A stretch of 64,000 nucleotides of DNA, from the NCBI RefSeq assembly GCF_024609265.1, contig NZ_JANHMP010000001.1, positions 1 to 64,000 of the forward strand. Reading direction: 5' to 3'. Origin of the DNA: Geothrix campi (GTDB lineage Bacteria; Acidobacteriota; Holophagae; Holophagales; Holophagaceae). Shown here piece after piece: positions 1-7,333 of this stretch. Positions within the stretch are counted from its first letter, which is position 1. Every line of letters begins with the position of its first letter. The position numbers and the translations under genes are program-made. The notes below the pieces were generated by a model that worked only from the letters and a program-made list of their open reading frames with translations, made no database searches and was not told the origin of the DNA.

Positions 1-119
1 TTCGTCGTGGCTTTTCCCCAAGGGTCACACCCGTTCCCATCCCGAACACGGCAGTTAAGACTTGGAGGGCCGATGATACTGCTCCTCACAGGAGTGGAAA
101 AGTAGGTCGCTGCGACGTT
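1..119 (+). rRNA. rrf: 5S ribosomal RNA
   Basis: The conserved 5S core is readable, including CCGAACACGG followed by CAGTTAAG and the GGTCGC near the 3' end. Bases 3-7 (CGTCG) pair with 113-117 (CGACG) to form the terminal stem, so the gene is essentially complete, though one or two 5' bases may lie before the window. A strong hairpin terminator follows directly, which suggests this is the last gene of an rRNA operon whose 16S and 23S genes lie upstream of the window. Confidence 0.93.
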
Positions 120-127
120 AAATCCCC

Positions 128-160
128 AACGGGCCACCCTAAACAGGTGGCCCGTTCTTG
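128..160 (+). terminator. Rho-independent terminator after 5S rRNA
   Basis: ACGGGCCACC (129-138) pairs perfectly with GGTGGCCCGT (146-155) around a short A-rich loop and is followed by TCTTG. Its position directly after the 5S gene fits transcription termination of the rRNA operon. Confidence 0.85.
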
Positions 161-233
161 CGTACCGAACTCGCATCCGCGGGCCAATTATCTGTCACGC
201 CGGATACACTGAAGGTTCCGCGTGGAGGATCTG

Positions 234-2948
234 ATGAACAAAGGTGTTTACACCTTCGGGGGAAACCGTAACGAAGGCGGCGCCGCCATGCGCAACCTTC
301 TCGGAGGTAAGGGTTGCAACCTGGCTGAAATGGCCGGGCTGGGCATCCCCGTACCCCCGGGCTTCACGCTCACCACCGAACAGTGCAGCGCCTATTACGT
401 CAACGGCCGCCAGCTCGCCGACGGGCTCAAGGCCGAGGTGCTCGAAGCCCTGAAGTGGCTCGAAGGGGTGCGCGGCTGCGGCTTCGGCTCCACCGAGAAT
501 CCACTGCTCCTCTCCGTGCGTTCGGGCGCCCGCGTGTCCATGCCCGGCATGATGGACACAGTTCTGAATCTTGGACTCAACGACCGTACCGTCCTGGCCC
601 TGGAGAAGGCCAGCGGCAATCCGCGGTTCGCCTGGGACTCCTACCGCCGCTTCATCACCATGTACAGCAATGTGGTGCTCGGCGTGGAGCACGCCCTCTT
701 CGAAGCAGAGCTGGAGCGCACCAAGGAGCGCCTGGGCAAGCACCAGGATACGGATCTGCTTGCCGAAGACTGGAAGGCCCTCGTCGCCGCCTTCAAGGAC
801 ATCGTGCAGGAGGAGATTGGCCAGGCCTTCCCGCAAGACCCCATGGACCAGCTGTGGGGCGCCATCCGGGCCGTCTTCGAAAGCTGGAACACGGCCCGCG
901 CCATCACCTATCGGCGCCTGCACCGCATCCCCGATGACTGGGGCACGGGCGTGAACGTGCAGAGCATGGTCTTCGGCAACATGGGCGACGACTGCGGTAC
1001 CGGCGTGGCCTTCACCCGCGATCCCGCCACGGGCGAGAAGCTGTTCTATGGCGAGTACCTCATCAACGCCCAGGGCGAGGATGTGGTGGCGGGCACCCGC
1101 ACGCCCCAGCCCATCACCAGCTCGCAGGCTGAAGGCACGGGCCTGAAGAGCCTGGAAGAGGCCATGCCCGCTTCCTTCGCAGAACTGGACGCCACCTGCA
1201 AGCGCCTCGAGACCCACTTCAAGGACATGCAGGACATCGAGTTCACCATCGAGCGCGGGAAGCTATACCTGCTGCAGACCCGCAACGGCAAGCGCACGGC
1301 CATGGCCGGCATCCGCATCGCCATCGATCTGGTGGACGAGGGCCTCATCGACAGCCACACGGCCCTGAAGCGCATCGACGCCGACAGTCTCTCCCAGTTG
1401 CTGGCGCCCGTCTTCGATCCGAAAGAGAAGGACCGCCTGCGCAAGGAAGGCCAGTTGCTGACCAAGGGGCTCAATGCCGGCCCCGGCGCGGCCACCGGCC
1501 GCATCGCCCTCACCGCTGAACAGGCGGAACAGATGGCCCAGGAGGGCCCTGTGGTGCTGGTGCGGGTGGAGACCAGCCCGGAGGACATCTCGGGCATGGT
1601 GGCCTCCCAGGGCATCCTCACGGCGCGCGGTGGCATGACCAGCCACGCGGCGGTGGTGGCCCGGGGCATGGGCAAACCCTGTGTCTGCGGTGCCTCGGCC
1701 GTGCAGATCGACATCGCCCGCGGCGTGGTGAAGGTCGGTGAGCATGTATTGAAGGCCGGCCAGGACTGGATCTCCATGGACGGCTCCACCGGCGAAGTGT
1801 TCGCCGGGAAGCTCAGCGCCCACCCTTCCGAGGTGAACCAGGTGCTGGTGGATGGCCGCCTGAAGGCCGAAGACAGTGAGCTGTACCAGCGCTTCGCCAA
1901 GATCATGCGCTGGAGCCACGAAGCCAAGCGCATGAAGGTGCGCACCAACGCCGATACGCCTCATGACGCGGCCGTGGCCCGGGCCTTCGGCGCCCAGGGC
2001 ATCGGTCTCTGCCGTACGGAGCACATGTTCTTCGAGGGGGACCGCATCCTCGCCGTGCGCGAGATGATCCTCGCCTCGGACACCGAGGGCCGCAAGAAGG
2101 CCCTGGCCAAGCTGCTGCCCATACAGCGCGAGGACTTCGAAGGCCTCTTCACGGCCATGGATGGCCTGCCGGTGAACATCCGCCTGCTGGATCCGCCGCT
2201 GCACGAGTTCCTGCCCCAGGATGAGCCCGGGCAGCGGGAAATGGCCGAAGTGCTGGGCGTGGACCTCGGCACCGTGGAGCGCCGCGTGACGCAGCTCCAC
2301 GAGTTCAACCCCATGATGGGCCACCGCGGCTGCCGCCTGGGGATCACCTACCCCGAGATCATCCGCATGCAGGTCCGCGCCATCACCGAGGCTGCGCTGA
2401 ACGTGGCCGCCAAGGGCATCAAGGCCTTCCCCGAGATCATGGTGCCGCTCATCGGCACCGTGCGCGAGCTGACCTACACCAAGACCGAGATGCTCGACGA
2501 GATCGCCCAGGTGAACCAGGAGCGGGGCGCCCAGTTCACCTGCCCCATCGGCACCATGATCGAGATCCCCCGGGCCGCCCTCACCTCCGACAAGATCGCG
2601 GCGGAGGCCGAGTTCTTCAGCTTCGGCACCAACGACCTCACCCAGATGGGCTTCGGTTTCAGCCGGGACGACGCGGGCACCTTTCTGCCGGAATACGTCG
2701 GGAAGAAGATCCTGGACGACGATCCTTTCCAGAGCCTGGATCAGGAAGGCATCGGCGAGTTGGTGCGCATCTCCTGCGAAAAAGGCCGCTCAGTGCGCCC
2801 CGGGATCAAGCTGGGCGTCTGCGGCGAGCACGGCGGCGATCCCCGCAGCGTGAATTTCTTTCACCACGTGGGGTTGGACTACGTGAGCTGCAGCCCCTAC
2901 CGCGTGCCCATCGCCACCCTGGCGGCGGCCCAGGCGGCCCTGGACTGA
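234..2948 (+). CDS. ppdK: Pyruvate, phosphate dikinase
   Basis: This enzyme interconverts pyruvate, ATP and phosphate with phosphoenolpyruvate, AMP and pyrophosphate in the cytoplasm. The protein is about 904 residues, the usual family length. The order is an N-terminal ATP-grasp nucleotide-binding region (roughly 1-350), a central swivelling phosphohistidine domain with GGMTSHAAVVARGMG (His471 is the phospho-carrier), and a C-terminal PEP/pyruvate TIM barrel with GLCRTEHMFF and GVCGEHGGDP (Cys863 as the catalytic acid). I chose the ATG at 234 because GGAGG at 224-228 lies five bases upstream; an in-frame GTG at 222 has no such site. The gene is monocistronic, behind the rRNA terminator. In anaerobes it usually serves glycolysis or gluconeogenesis with pyrophosphate. 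Confidence 0.97.
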   Translation: MNKGVYTFGGNRNEGGAAMRNLLGGKGCNLAEMAGLGIPVPPGFTLTTEQCSAYYVNGRQLADGLKAEVLEALKWLEGVRGCGFGSTENPLLLSVRSGARVSMPGMMDTVLNLGLNDRTVLALEKASGNPRFAWDSYRRFITMYSNVVLGVEHALFEAELERTKERLGKHQDTDLLAEDWKALVAAFKDIVQEEIGQAFPQDPMDQLWGAIRAVFESWNTARAITYRRLHRIPDDWGTGVNVQSMVFGNMGDDCGTGVAFTRDPATGEKLFYGEYLINAQGEDVVAGTRTPQPITSSQAEGTGLKSLEEAMPASFAELDATCKRLETHFKDMQDIEFTIERGKLYLLQTRNGKRTAMAGIRIAIDLVDEGLIDSHTALKRIDADSLSQLLAPVFDPKEKDRLRKEGQLLTKGLNAGPGAATGRIALTAEQAEQMAQEGPVVLVRVETSPEDISGMVASQGILTARGGMTSHAAVVARGMGKPCVCGASAVQIDIARGVVKVGEHVLKAGQDWISMDGSTGEVFAGKLSAHPSEVNQVLVDGRLKAEDSELYQRFAKIMRWSHEAKRMKVRTNADTPHDAAVARAFGAQGIGLCRTEHMFFEGDRILAVREMILASDTEGRKKALAKLLPIQREDFEGLFTAMDGLPVNIRLLDPPLHEFLPQDEPGQREMAEVLGVDLGTVERRVTQLHEFNPMMGHRGCRLGITYPEIIRMQVRAITEAALNVAAKGIKAFPEIMVPLIGTVRELTYTKTEMLDEIAQVNQERGAQFTCPIGTMIEIPRAALTSDKIAAEAEFFSFGTNDLTQMGFGFSRDDAGTFLPEYVGKKILDDDPFQSLDQEGIGELVRISCEKGRSVRPGIKLGVCGEHGGDPRSVNFFHHVGLDYVSCSPYRVPIATLAAAQAALD

Positions 2949-2956
2949 CGGCTCGC

Positions 2957-3352
2957 CTAGACGAACGCCACCGCCTGCGTGGCGGACGTCACGATGTAGC
3001 ACCGCTCATTGTTGGAGCGCGGGTCGGCCGGGAGCAGGAAGAAGCCCGGACGGCCCGGCTGGTACCCCTGCGTGGTGCCCACCAGCACCTCCCCATCCTT
3101 GAAGGTGACCTTGACCTTCCGTCCCGGCACCGGGGCCTGAGGGGGGAATTCGTTGGTCTTCATGTGATCCGGGTCGCCGTTCAGACTCCGGACGAAATAC
3201 ACGGCCTTGAGATCCGGGACCTTCACTTCCACCGGCTTGGCATCCAGGCTTCCGTTCGTGGAGATGTGGAAGAGATTCTTTGCCGGAAGAAAGTCGTTGG
3301 TCTGGCCCTTCAGGGTCGTTCCGTCCAGGAATCGCGCCACCACTTGGTTCAT
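2957..3352 (-). CDS. Conserved hypothetical small beta-rich protein
   Basis: A 131-residue soluble protein without signal peptide or membrane segment; I do not recognise a named family with certainty. It contains two similar-looking halves with short beta-like stretches, 'ARFLDGTTLKGQT' near the N-terminus and 'VTFKDGEVLVGTT' near residue 85. Both have the form 'x-F-x-D-G-x-x-L/V-x-G', which suggests an internally duplicated small barrel. The gene points toward ppdK and ends eight bases from its stop. It is divergent from ettA. Base composition and codon use match the neighbours, so it is likely a real native gene of unknown role. Confidence 0.75.
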   Translation of the reverse strand: MNQVVARFLDGTTLKGQTNDFLPAKNLFHISTNGSLDAKPVEVKVPDLKAVYFVRSLNGDPDHMKTNEFPPQAPVPGRKVKVTFKDGEVLVGTTQGYQPGRPGFFLLPADPRSNNERCYIVTSATQAVAFV

Positions 3353-3561
3353 GGGAGTCTCCAGGTCGTGCAGACAAACGGGCTTTAATTTGCCCGAATA
3401 TTGAATTAGGTGCCTTTAAATTACAAGCGCTCACTCCTTCGTGCAAGACCCATTCCCCCGAAGAAAACTCGGGTCGTCCGGGCCGGGACGCTCGCCCAAG
3501 GGGAAAGCCGTGCCTGGGTGCAGGCGCTAAGCGCGGTAGAATCGACCTTTTCGGGCGAATC

Positions 3562-5259
3562 ATGGCCAAGACCACCACCAAGACATCCTCAGACCAGCCC
3601 GAGATCATCTATTCGATGATGCGGGTCAGCAAGATCTATAACAACAAGCCTGTTATCAAAGATATATCTCTAAGCTATTTCTATGGTGCCAAGATTGGCG
3701 TCCTGGGTCTCAATGGCTCCGGCAAGAGCACCGTTTTGCGCATCATGGCGGGCGTGGACCACGACTTCAACGGCGAGGCCGTGCTGAGCAAGGGCTACAC
3801 CACGGGCATCCTGGACCAGGAGCCCCAGCTGGACCCCGACAAGACTGTCCGCGACATCGTCGAGGAGGGCGCCGCCGAGAAGGTGCGCTGGCTGAAGGAC
3901 TACAACGCCATCAGCGACCAGTTCGCGGATCCCGATGCCGACATGGATGTGCTGCTGGCCATGCAGGCCGCGCTGCAGGAGAAGATCGACGCCCACGACT
4001 GCTGGGACCTGGATTCGCGCCTGGAGCAGGCCATGGACGCCCTCCGCTGCCCCGAGCCCGACACGAAGATTGGCGTGCTGTCCGGCGGCGAGCGTCGCCG
4101 CGTGGCGCTGTGCCGTCTGCTGCTCCAGGAGCCGGACATCCTGCTGCTCGACGAGCCCACCAACCACCTGGACGCCGAGACCGTGGCCTGGCTGGAAAAG
4201 CACCTGCAGGACTACAAGGGCACGGTCATCGCGGTCACCCATGACCGCTACTTCCTGGATCACGTGGCCGAGTGGATCCTCGAGCTGGACCGCGGCGAAG
4301 GCATCCCCTGGAAGGGTAACTACTCCAGCTGGCTGGAGCAGAAGCAGGGCCGCCTGGCCCGCGAGGAGAAGTCCGACCAGAAGCGGCAGAAGACCCTGGA
4401 GCGGGAGCTGGAGTGGATCCGCATGTCGCCCAAGGGCCAGCATGCCAAGAGCAAGGATCGCATCGCCAACTACGAGCGGCTGGCAGGCGAGGAGGGCCGC
4501 CAGAAGGAGCAGGAGCTGGAGATCTACATTCCCAGCGGCCCCCGTCTGGGTGATCTGGTGGCCGAGCTGAACGGCGTCTCCAAGGCCTACGGCGACCGGG
4601 TGCTCTTCGAGAATCTGAGCTTCGCCATTCCCCGCGCCGGCATCCTCGGCGTCATCGGCCCCAACGGCGCCGGCAAGTCCACGCTGCTGCGGCTGCTCAC
4701 GGGCCAGGAGCAACCGGATGCGGGCACCATCCGCCTCGGGGATACCGTCCGCATGGCCTACGTGGACCAGCTGCGCTCGGGGCTCAACCCCGACAAGAGC
4801 GTGTTCGAGGCCGTCTCCGGCGGCTACGAGCAGATCGAGCTGGGGGGCAAGCTCATAAACGCCCGCGCCTGGCTGAGCCGCTTCGGGTTCTCCGGCGACT
4901 CGCAGCAGAAGAAGGTCTCCGAGCTGAGCGGCGGCCAGCAGAACCGCCTCAATCTGGCCCTCACGCTCAAGAGCGAAGCCAACCTGCTGTTCTTCGACGA
5001 ACCCACCAACGACCTTGATGTGAACACCATGCGCGCGCTGGAAGAGGCCATCGAGTCCTTCGCCGGCAGCGCCGTGCTGGTCAGCCATGACCGCTGGTTC
5101 CTGGACCGCCTGGCCACGCACATCCTGGCCTTCGAAGGCGATTCCCAGGTGCAGTTCTTCGACGGGAACTACACCGAGTACGAGCAGTACCGCAAGGATG
5201 TGCTGGGCCTGAAGCCCTTCGATCCCCACCGCATCAAGTACCGGAAGCTGACGCGATGA
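3562..5259 (+). CDS. ettA: Energy-dependent translational throttle protein EttA (ABC-F ATPase)
   Basis: ABC-F proteins bind the ribosomal E site and modulate translation according to ATP/ADP status. The 565-residue protein has two ABC domains: Walker A GLNGSGKST and signature LSGGERRRVAL in the first, GPNGAGKST and LSGGQQNRLNL in the second. Between them is the linker typical of EttA, rich in Lys/Glu, beginning near PWKGNYSSWLEQK. Length matches E. coli EttA (about 555). I used the ATG at 3562, whose product begins MAKTTTKTSSDQPEIIYSM; in-frame ATGs further upstream would add a low-complexity leader that the family lacks. The stop overlaps the next start (ATGA), so the following membrane protein is probably cotranscribed and translationally coupled. 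Confidence 0.95.
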   Translation: MAKTTTKTSSDQPEIIYSMMRVSKIYNNKPVIKDISLSYFYGAKIGVLGLNGSGKSTVLRIMAGVDHDFNGEAVLSKGYTTGILDQEPQLDPDKTVRDIVEEGAAEKVRWLKDYNAISDQFADPDADMDVLLAMQAALQEKIDAHDCWDLDSRLEQAMDALRCPEPDTKIGVLSGGERRRVALCRLLLQEPDILLLDEPTNHLDAETVAWLEKHLQDYKGTVIAVTHDRYFLDHVAEWILELDRGEGIPWKGNYSSWLEQKQGRLAREEKSDQKRQKTLERELEWIRMSPKGQHAKSKDRIANYERLAGEEGRQKEQELEIYIPSGPRLGDLVAELNGVSKAYGDRVLFENLSFAIPRAGILGVIGPNGAGKSTLLRLLTGQEQPDAGTIRLGDTVRMAYVDQLRSGLNPDKSVFEAVSGGYEQIELGGKLINARAWLSRFGFSGDSQQKKVSELSGGQQNRLNLALTLKSEANLLFFDEPTNDLDVNTMRALEEAIESFAGSAVLVSHDRWFLDRLATHILAFEGDSQVQFFDGNYTEYEQYRKDVLGLKPFDPHRIKYRKLTR

Positions 5260-5876
5260 CCGTGGATGGTTCTCGGGCTTCCCGCTTGGCCCTCCTGGCA
5301 GCCGGAGTCCTCCTCCTTGTGGGCGGAGCCGCGCTGTGGCTTGGGCTCGCGGAAAGCGCCACTGTCCTCTGGGGTTTCGGCGCCGCCTGCCTTCTGTTGG
5401 TAATCCCTTCTCTGGGTGTCTGGCAGCGTATTCGGGAGGGTTTTGGGAACCGTGGCCTGAACCGTGAACGTCTCACTCTGCGGACCATCAGCCACCTCCT
5501 GCGCCTTCTGGCTCTGGGCGTGGTCCTGACTTCCGTGGCTGCACTTATGGGCGACCGGTCCCCCCAGGCCGGCTTCTCCGCCCTGGGCGTGGCGATCCTG
5601 GCCGCTGGGCTTATAACCCCTCTCTGGCTCGCGAAGCGGGATTGGGCTGGGGTCCATCCAAGCCTGGAACTCGATGCCGCACGTACCCGCACCCTGCTGG
5701 AACTCGCGGTCCTGGTCCTCGTAGGTTGGCTCCTGGGCCGCTGGTTCCCCTGGGCTGACGCAGCCACTGGACTTGCCATGGCTCTGCGCCTGTTTCTTGA
5801 AGGCCGTACATTGGCCAAGGTCACCACCCTCCAGGCCGCTTCCTGTGGCGGTTGCGGAAGCTGCGGCTGCGGGTGA
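5256..5876 (+). CDS. Multi-pass membrane protein with Cys-rich C-terminal tail, possibly CDF-like
   Basis: A 206-residue inner-membrane protein with about five or six hydrophobic segments, starting in the ATGA overlap with ettA. The last segments, around 'LLGRWFPWADAATGLAMAL', resemble the fifth and sixth helices of cation diffusion facilitator transporters, where a similar 'W-ADP-x-x-G' pattern occurs. The metal-site residues of active CDF proteins are not convincingly present. The C-terminus ends in SCGGCGSCGCG, a cluster of five cysteines that could bind metal. Its stop (TGA 5874-5876) overlaps the methyltransferase start (ATG 5876), so three consecutive genes are coupled. The CDF relationship is inference; the membrane topology and Cys tail are seen directly. 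Confidence 0.8.
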   Translation: MTVDGSRASRLALLAAGVLLLVGGAALWLGLAESATVLWGFGAACLLLVIPSLGVWQRIREGFGNRGLNRERLTLRTISHLLRLLALGVVLTSVAALMGDRSPQAGFSALGVAILAAGLITPLWLAKRDWAGVHPSLELDAARTRTLLELAVLVLVGWLLGRWFPWADAATGLAMALRLFLEGRTLAKVTTLQAASCGGCGSCGCG

Positions 5877-6742
5877 TGCGGGTTCTCGAGCTGTTCTCGG
5901 GTCTGGGGGGCTGGCGCTACGCCCTGGGAGACCGGGGCAGCGTCATGGCCGCTTACGATGTGAGCGAGACCGCCAATGCCACCTACACCCTGAATCACGG
6001 CGACCCGCCGAAGGCGCGCGAATTGGCCACGGTGCCGCCAGCAGAATTGGCGGCGCAGGGCGCCGACACCTGGGTCCTGAGCCCGCCGTGCCAGCCCTTC
6101 TGCCGCATGGGGAACCACCAGGGCCTCGAGGATCGTCGCTCCCGGGCCTTCCGCCACCTCATGGACGTCTTCCGCGAAGCGCCCCCCGACCGCCTGGTGC
6201 TGGAGAATGTGCGCGGCTTCCTGGGCTCTGATGCCCACACCCTGCTCTCGGATCGGCTCAAGGCCCACGGGATGCATCAGCTCGATCTGGAGGCCTGCCC
6301 AAGCCGTTTCGGCGTGCCGAACCAACGACCCCGGGTGTTCATCGTGGCGTCCCGGAAACCGCTGGTGCCGCGTTCCTTGCCCGATCGTCCAACCCTTCCC
6401 CTGTCGGCGTTCCTGGATCCGGAGGAGGATGAGCGCCTCTACCTGCGGCCCGAGCTCCTCGCCCGGCACCACTACGGCATGGACTTCGTCGTGCCGGAGG
6501 ATCGCCGCAGCACCTGCTTCATCGGCGGCTACGGCCAGCGGTTCGTGGGCAGCGGCTCGTTTCTGAAGACCGGCAAGGGCGTGCGCCGGTTCTCGCCCTC
6601 CGAAGTGGGGCGCCTGCTCGGGCTTCCCGGAGACTTCCAATTCCCGGAGGGCCTGCCTCTGGAAGCGCGCTACCGGCTGCTCGGCAATGGCCTGGCCATC
6701 CCCGTCGCGGCCTGGGTCCTGGATCACCTCGTGGACGGCTAG
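5876..6742 (+). CDS. Dnmt2-like tRNA (cytosine-5) methyltransferase
   Basis: A 288-residue S-adenosylmethionine-dependent C5-cytosine methyltransferase. Motif I is LELFSGLGG (4-12), motif IV SPPCQPF carries the nucleophile Cys72, motif VI is ENV (110-112), motif VIII QRPR (150-153). The C-terminal part has YRLLGNGL. Features specific to the Dnmt2/TRDMT1 group rather than restriction-modification enzymes are CQPFCRMGNHQG after motif IV, the LENVRGF block, and CFIGGYGQRFVGSGSFL (from Cys214), which aligns with the Dnmt2 CFTKGYG signature with Ile in place of Thr. No restriction gene is adjacent. The likely substrate is C38 of tRNA-Asp (or tRNA-Glu, as reported for a Geobacter homologue). I used ATG 5876, in the TGATG overlap with the upstream gene. 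Confidence 0.85.
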   Translation: MRVLELFSGLGGWRYALGDRGSVMAAYDVSETANATYTLNHGDPPKARELATVPPAELAAQGADTWVLSPPCQPFCRMGNHQGLEDRRSRAFRHLMDVFREAPPDRLVLENVRGFLGSDAHTLLSDRLKAHGMHQLDLEACPSRFGVPNQRPRVFIVASRKPLVPRSLPDRPTLPLSAFLDPEEDERLYLRPELLARHHYGMDFVVPEDRRSTCFIGGYGQRFVGSGSFLKTGKGVRRFSPSEVGRLLGLPGDFQFPEGLPLEARYRLLGNGLAIPVAAWVLDHLVDG

Positions 6743-6751
6743 ACTCTCACC

Positions 6752-7333
6752 ATGCGCCTCCTGCTATCCGCCTTCACCCCGGAACTGGGCCCCCTCGCGG
6801 AAGACCCGCCCCCGGGCTGGGAGACCGCCACCGTGGGCATCGGCGCCGTGACCGCGGCGGCCGCCACCGCCCGCCTGCTGGCGGAGCGGCGACCCAAGGC
6901 CGTGCTCTTTCTCGGCACCTGCGGGCGCTACGACGAGCGGCTGGCCCTGTTCGAGTGCCTGTGGGCTTCCGAGGCCGTCGCGACCTCCCTGGAGGAGCGA
7001 CGCGGGGGCGCCTACCGGCCCGGTCTCGAACGCATCCGGTGGGCCTCGACGCTCGCCGGGCCGCTGCCGAACCATTCCGTGGCCGTCCCACCCGCCATCA
7101 CTTCCACCCAGGAAGGCGCAGCCATCCTGGCCGGCGTGGCCCCCGCGGAACATCTCGAACTCACCGGTGTCTTCGCAGCCTGCCACGCGGCGGGCGTGCC
7201 CTGCGGCGGGGCACTGGTGGTGGTGAACGATGTGGGGCCCGAGGCCCAGGTCCAGTGGAAGACCCAGCACGCGGAGGGCAGCCGTCGGCTGGTGGAAGCG
7301 CTCAGGGCGTCGGGCTTCTTCGAAGAGGTGTGA
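6752..7333 (+). CDS. Nucleoside phosphorylase/nucleosidase-fold protein (futalosine hydrolase-like)
   Basis: A 193-residue protein of the PNP/MTA-nucleosidase superfamily. The N-terminal VGIGAVTAAAATA glycine/alanine block, VLFLGTCGRY in the middle and the C-terminal 'ELTGVFAACHAAGVP' followed by VVVNDVG match the usual substrate-loop and catalytic-Asp regions (Asp in VNDVG). It is short for the family. The combination resembles futalosine hydrolase (MqnB) of the alternative menaquinone pathway, but no other mqn gene is in the window, so the substrate is unproven. It starts nine bases after the methyltransferase stop and its last 32 bases overlap the converging comEC gene. Confidence 0.75.
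   Translation: MRLLLSAFTPELGPLAEDPPPGWETATVGIGAVTAAAATARLLAERRPKAVLFLGTCGRYDERLALFECLWASEAVATSLEERRGGAYRPGLERIRWASTLAGPLPNHSVAVPPAITSTQEGAAILAGVAPAEHLELTGVFAACHAAGVPCGGALVVVNDVGPEAQVQWKTQHAEGSRRLVEALRASGFFEEV

Noticed and set aside
3280-3561. Longer N-terminus for EttA
   Set aside because: The added residues have no similarity to the family, overlap the divergent gene's promoter, and the ATG at 3562 gives the expected length.
5876-6742. Restriction-modification system
   Set aside because: The methylase has Dnmt2-type motifs, no specificity domain of usual size, and no restriction enzyme in the neighbourhood.
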